DNA of 64,000 nucleotides from Amycolatopsis azurea DSM 43854. Its GTDB lineage: Bacteria; Actinomycetota; Actinomycetes; Mycobacteriales; Pseudonocardiaceae. The notes under the pieces are model-generated. The model saw only the letters and a list, made by a program, of their open reading frames with translations, was not told the origin of the DNA and did not search any database. A program made the translations under genes and the position numbers. Positions 60,760 through 64,000 of this stretch are shown piece by piece (position 1 is the first letter of the stretch; each line of letters opens with the position of its first letter). The stretch spans positions 124,001-188,000 of the forward strand of contig NZ_MUXN01000016.1 in the NCBI RefSeq assembly GCF_001995215.1. The letters run 5' to 3'.

Positions 60760-61002
60760 ATGGCCGACGGGGACATTCTCAGCCGGATCGACGAGCTGGT
60801 CAGCGTGGAGCACGAGCTCCGTTCGCGGGCGATCGGCACCGGGCTCAGCTCGGAGGACCGGTCCCGGCTCGCGAGCGTGGAGCAGCAGCTTGACCAGTGC
60901 TGGGACCTGCTGCGGCAGCGGCGGGCGCGCGTCGAATTCGACGAAGACCCGGACGGCGCCACGACGCGGCCGATCTCCGAGGTGGAGTCCTACCGGCAGT
61001 AG
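60760..61002 (+). CDS. DUF2630 family protein
   Basis: 80 residues; ATG 60760 with AAGGAGG upstream. Helical: ISRIDELVSVEHELRSRA-like start (ILSRIDELVSVEHELR) and QLDQCWDLLRQRRARVEF, matching the actinobacterial DUF2630. Probably coiled-coil. Function unknown. Confidence 0.9.
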   Translation: MADGDILSRIDELVSVEHELRSRAIGTGLSSEDRSRLASVEQQLDQCWDLLRQRRARVEFDEDPDGATTRPISEVESYRQ

Positions 61003-61013
61003 CCTTCCCGTGC

Positions 61014-62609
61014 TCAGGCCGGGCAGAGGGTCCCGTCGACGGGGATCTTCCCGTCGATCAGGAACGCGCGTGTCGCGTCGGCGACACAGGGGGAGAGGCT
61101 CAGCGCGCCGTGCCCGGCACCCTGCCAGGTGATGGCCACCGCGCTCGGCATCTGGTCGGCGGCCCGGCCGGTGCCCTGCTCCGGCGTGACCGGGTCGGTC
61201 GCGGTGCCCGCGACGAGGATCGGCGGGGCGCCCGGGGCGCCGGCGGGCGGGAGCGGTTCGCGGCGCACGGGCCACGGGCTGCACCACGCCAGCTGTTGAG
61301 CGGCGAACACGCCGAACTGCGGGTACTTCTCGCGCAGGGTGGTGGTCACCCGAGTGAGTTCCTCGGCCGAGAGCCGTGTCGCGCTGTCGTTGCACTTGGT
61401 CGCGAGAGTGCCGTCCAGCCGCGACGGCCGCGCCCGGGTGTCCTTCAATACCGGCTCGGCGAACGCGGCCAGCGGTGTGACGTCACCGGTCTGCGCGGAC
61501 TTGAGGGCCTCGGCGAGTTCCACCCAGCGCGAGCGCTGCGCGAGCCCGGAGTAGACGGCGTACAGCGCGATCCCCGGCGTGATCTCCGCCCCGTCGGTGG
61601 TGGTCGCGGGGGCCTCGCGGAGCCTGTCTGCGACGGCGGTCACGGCCGCGCGGGCGTCGCCGATCGGGCAACCCCTGGCGATGCACTCGGTCCCGAACGC
61701 GTCGAGGGTGGCCTGCGCGCTCGCGGCGACGGATTCCTGCACGGCGGCGCCGTCGGGGGCGGGGTCGGGCAGTCCGTCGAGCATCATGCGGCCGACCTGC
61801 GCCGGGAACCGCACCGCGTATTCGGCGAGGACCTTCGAACCGTCACCGCGGCCCAGCGCGTGCAGCTTGTCCAGCCCCAGTTGCTGACGAAGCTCTTCGA
61901 GGTCGCCCGCCGCCCGCCAGCTGTCCATCGCGACCTGCGAGTCGTCCAGTTCGATGGCGCACTGCTGGCCTGCCTTGCGCGCCGCGTCGACGACGCCTTC
62001 GAGGTCACCGGCCGCCGGGTCGCCACCGAGCAGGTCGGTGCGGATCTCCGCCGGGACGCACTGCACCGGCGCGGACGCCCCGGTCCCGCGCCGGTCCACG
62101 CCGATCAGCGAGAACTTCTGCAGGAACTCGGGCGGCAGCGTCGCGGCCAGGCGCGCGGCGTACAGCGATCCCGGCTCACCGTCGACGTCGTTGACCACGA
62201 CGAGCGGGATCGGCCCGCCACCGGTCTTGACCACCGACAGCCGCGAGAGCCCGCGGCCGGGCAGATCGGGCGCGTCGAGCGTGGTGGGCACCCTGGCGCA
62301 GGCGAACTTCAGCGTGTCCGGCACGGACGGCCGGCCCAGCCTCTGCCTGGTCGCCTCGTCGCAGTCGTCCCATTTGATCGACGGCGACTGCGGTTCGGTG
62401 AGCGGCGGCAGCGGTACCGGCTGCGCCGAGGTCGACGAACCGGGATCGGGCTTGCCGTCGTTGTCGATCACCGCCGGTCGTACCGACGGTCCGGCCGTGC
62501 AGCCCGCGACCACGGCCGCGACCACGGTCGTCATCATGATCAGCCGTGGCCTGCGGCGGACGGTGCTGGCGGGGCGCACGGGCTGGTCCTCACTTTCCGG
62601 GCATGACAA
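61014..62609 (-). CDS. TAP-like alpha/beta-hydrolase lipoprotein lacking the Ser nucleophile
   Basis: 531 residues. Lipobox VAGC near residue 37 after an Arg-rich start. Fold and length match the secreted tripeptidyl-aminopeptidase/CaeA/Rv2672 group, with DRRGTGASAP, TATDPVTPEQG (catalytic Asp) and WQGAGHGALS (His). At the nucleophile elbow, where GYSYG is usual, the sequence is GRGDGSK, with Gly in place of Ser. Probably not a standard peptidase. Rv2672 lies near the same heme/msrB block. Confidence 0.88.
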   Translation of the reverse strand: MSCPESEDQPVRPASTVRRRPRLIMMTTVVAAVVAGCTAGPSVRPAVIDNDGKPDPGSSTSAQPVPLPPLTEPQSPSIKWDDCDEATRQRLGRPSVPDTLKFACARVPTTLDAPDLPGRGLSRLSVVKTGGGPIPLVVVNDVDGEPGSLYAARLAATLPPEFLQKFSLIGVDRRGTGASAPVQCVPAEIRTDLLGGDPAAGDLEGVVDAARKAGQQCAIELDDSQVAMDSWRAAGDLEELRQQLGLDKLHALGRGDGSKVLAEYAVRFPAQVGRMMLDGLPDPAPDGAAVQESVAASAQATLDAFGTECIARGCPIGDARAAVTAVADRLREAPATTTDGAEITPGIALYAVYSGLAQRSRWVELAEALKSAQTGDVTPLAAFAEPVLKDTRARPSRLDGTLATKCNDSATRLSAEELTRVTTTLREKYPQFGVFAAQQLAWCSPWPVRREPLPPAGAPGAPPILVAGTATDPVTPEQGTGRAADQMPSAVAITWQGAGHGALSLSPCVADATRAFLIDGKIPVDGTLCPA

Positions 62610-62651
62610 AAGCTCGTAGATGAGCTTCGCAGGTGACGTGTCAGGCCCCGG

Positions 62652-63740
62652 TTAGCGGGTGCGTTTGACCTCACCGCGGAACACCGCGTCCAGGTCGTAG
62701 CGGGCGACTTCGTCGAGCTGGGCGTACGTGCAGGAGTCCGGTTCGCGGTCGGGACGCCAGCGCTTGAACTGCGCGGTGTGGCGGAACCGCGACGGGTATC
62801 CGCCTTCCGTGTGCTCGTAGCCGACCTCGACGACCTTCTCCAGTTTCAGCGGCACCCACGGGGCTTCCTTGGACTTCCACCGGGTGATCCCGCCGGGGAT
62901 CCGCTGTTTCTCCCGCACGTTGTCGCCCAGCCAGGGGTGATCGGCCCCGTCGGTGATCAGCGGCGCCAGTTCTTCGGCCAGTTCACGCCGCCGGGTGACC
63001 GGGAACGATCCGACGACCCCGGGGTGGTGCAGGACGCCGTTCTCGTCGTAGAGCCCGAGCAGGAACGAGCCGACCAGCTCTCCCTCTTCGCCGTCGACGT
63101 GCCAGCGCAGTCCCGCGAGCACGCAGTCGGCGGTGCGCGAGTGCTTGTACTTCAGCAGGACACGTTTGCCGGGCGTGTACGGCTCGTCGAGCGGTTTGCC
63201 GATGACGCCGTCGAGCCCCGCGCCCTCGAACAGCTCGAACCAGTGGCGCGCGATCGCCGGATCCGAGGTGGCCGGGGTCAGGTGGATGCCGTCCGAGGCC
63301 AGTTTTTCCAGCCGCTCCCGCCGCTTCGACGTCGGTTCGTCCAGATAGGACTCGTCGCCGAGCGCCAGCAGGTCGAACGCGACGAACTCCGCCGGGGTCT
63401 GTTCCGCCAGCAGCTTGATCCGGCTCTCGGCGGGGTGGACCCGGTCGGTCAGCGCGTCGAAGTCCAGTTTGCCGTCCCGGCCGACCACCAGTTCGCCGTC
63501 GAGCACGATCTGCTCGGGCAGGGTCGCCTTCAGTCGCTCGACGACCTCGGGGAAGTACCGGTTGAGCGGCTTCTCCGACCGCGACTGGAGGGTCAGTTCG
63601 TCGCCGTCGCGGAACACCAGGCAGCGGTAGCCGTCCCATTTCGGCTCGAACAGCAGCCCGCCGGAATCGGGGATCGCCTTCGCCGGTTTGGCGAGCATCG
63701 GTTTGACCGGCGGAGACAGCGGAAGCGACATGACGGCCAT
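62652..63740 (-). CDS. ligC: ATP-dependent DNA ligase (LigC-like)
   Basis: 362 residues. Motif I EPKWDGYR with the AMP-accepting Lys, motif Ia/III region FVAFDLLALGD, motif IV DGVIGK and motif V LLKYKHSRTAD, followed by an OB domain. Mycobacterial LigC enzymes join nicks in repair. Starts at ATG 63740 (MAVMSLPL) or ATG 63731. The NHEJ polymerase at 50910-51929 could supply substrates; they are not cotranscribed. Confidence 0.95.
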   Translation of the reverse strand: MAVMSLPLSPPVKPMLAKPAKAIPDSGGLLFEPKWDGYRCLVFRDGDELTLQSRSEKPLNRYFPEVVERLKATLPEQIVLDGELVVGRDGKLDFDALTDRVHPAESRIKLLAEQTPAEFVAFDLLALGDESYLDEPTSKRRERLEKLASDGIHLTPATSDPAIARHWFELFEGAGLDGVIGKPLDEPYTPGKRVLLKYKHSRTADCVLAGLRWHVDGEEGELVGSFLLGLYDENGVLHHPGVVGSFPVTRRRELAEELAPLITDGADHPWLGDNVREKQRIPGGITRWKSKEAPWVPLKLEKVVEVGYEHTEGGYPSRFRHTAQFKRWRPDREPDSCTYAQLDEVARYDLDAVFRGEVKRTR

Positions 63741-63759
63741 TCTTGCCGTAAGGACGCTG

Positions 63760-64000
63760 TCAGCGCACCCGTTGCGGTGCCGTCGTGTCGAGTTCGATCC
63801 GGACCGCGGTGGGCAGCACGTCGACCCCGAGCGACTCCCGGGCCCTGGCCAGCACGGTGAGGTCGAGCTGCTCCCAGACCCGTTTCAGGTCGGTGCCCTC
63901 GACGAGCCAGAGCGTGATCCGCAGCGCCGGGTTCTCCTTGTCGCCGACCGCGCGGACCCGGGCGCGGCCGACGCCGTCGATCGTCTCGGCGTCGAGACGG
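63760..64000 (-). CDS. C-terminal part of a small protein, possibly AmaP/Asp23-associated
   Basis: The visible 79 codons include RLDAETIDGVGRARVRAV, ALRITLWLVEGTDLKRVW and VDVLPTAVRIELDTTAP, ending at TGA 63760. The pattern resembles the C-terminus of alkaline-shock-protein membrane anchors (AmaP) of actinobacteria. The N-terminus lies right of the window. Tentative. Confidence 0.55.
   Translation of the reverse strand, partial: RLDAETIDGVGRARVRAVGDKENPALRITLWLVEGTDLKRVWEQLDLTVLARARESLGVDVLPTAVRIELDTTAPQRVR

Noticed and set aside
1..64000. tRNA, rRNA, CRISPR arrays, transposases, integrases and biosynthetic megaenzymes
   Set aside because: None seen on either strand by reading; no cloverleaf with a GGTTCGAATCC-type arm and no recognisable mobile-element protein.

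Overview
The window is from a high-GC Gram-positive chromosome. Third codon positions are almost all G or C, GTG starts are frequent, and ATGA/GTGA start-stop overlaps are common. The gene content (actinobacterial dxs-rnd-hemE-hemY-chdC-msrB order, DUF3000, DUF6221, DUF2630, PutR-type regulators, a LigD polymerase domain, Ser/Thr kinase) points to the Pseudonocardiaceae, most like Amycolatopsis. That assignment is inference from gene content. I saw no tRNA, rRNA, CRISPR, phage or insertion-sequence genes.

Layout. 1-2.15 kb: aldehyde dehydrogenase plus the start of an amino-acid permease. 2.36-4.27 kb: dxs. 4.35-6.5 kb: exported DJ-1/PfpI protein, then a divergent TetR/SDR pair with two operator-like sites. 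6.5-15.05 kb: a five-gene minus-strand operon (SSS symporter, ureohydrolase, TPP enzyme, aldehyde dehydrogenase, NCS1 permease) facing a PucR regulator. Together its enzymes fit conversion of 2-ketoarginine to 4-guanidinobutyrate and 4-aminobutyrate plus urea. 15.2-20.2 kb: two-component system, aldo/keto reductase, exported PHP-domain protein, free-standing FtsX-like extracellular domain, and a possible 9-codon gene. 20.4-23.7 kb: FadB/FadA beta-oxidation pair. 23.9-25.4 kb: class A beta-lactamase and VanY-like carboxypeptidase. 25.8-34.7 kb: permease, two DUF1989 proteins, urea/guanidine carboxylase, allophanate hydrolase and a divergent TetR. 34.8-42.96 kb: rnd, orphan response regulator, DUF3000 and the coproporphyrin-dependent heme genes hemE, hemY, chdC, plus a CoA-transferase. 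43.0-47.75 kb: a lipoprotein, then a tightly overlapping cluster with a DUF692 (MNIO-family) enzyme, a partner protein and three related proteins, two of them membrane proteins with Cys/Gly/Ser-rich tails, followed by msrB. 47.8-54.8 kb: Ser/Thr kinase, membrane protein, acetyltransferase, LigD-type polymerase, MarR/MFS pair, secreted protein, DUF6221. 54.8-60.2 kb: LLM flavin enzyme, PutR-like regulator, and the proline catabolic genes pruA and proline dehydrogenase. 60.3-64 kb: thioredoxin, DUF2630, alpha/beta-hydrolase lipoprotein, ATP-dependent DNA ligase, and a partial gene.

The strongest candidate for a poorly described system is 43.28-46.93 kb. A DUF692 enzyme is translationally coupled to a membrane protein that ends in a five-Cys Gly/Ser tail, and a second five-Cys membrane protein lies upstream on the same strand. 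DUF692 enzymes modify Cys residues in RiPP precursors, so the tails are the likely substrates.

Two structural themes run through the window. First, long hairpins sit after genes nearly everywhere; some share exact arm sequences, and near-identical copies bound a 30-kb block that separates dxs from rnd, which are neighbours in mycobacteria. Second, four convergent gene pairs share a single palindromic CTAG as both stop codons.
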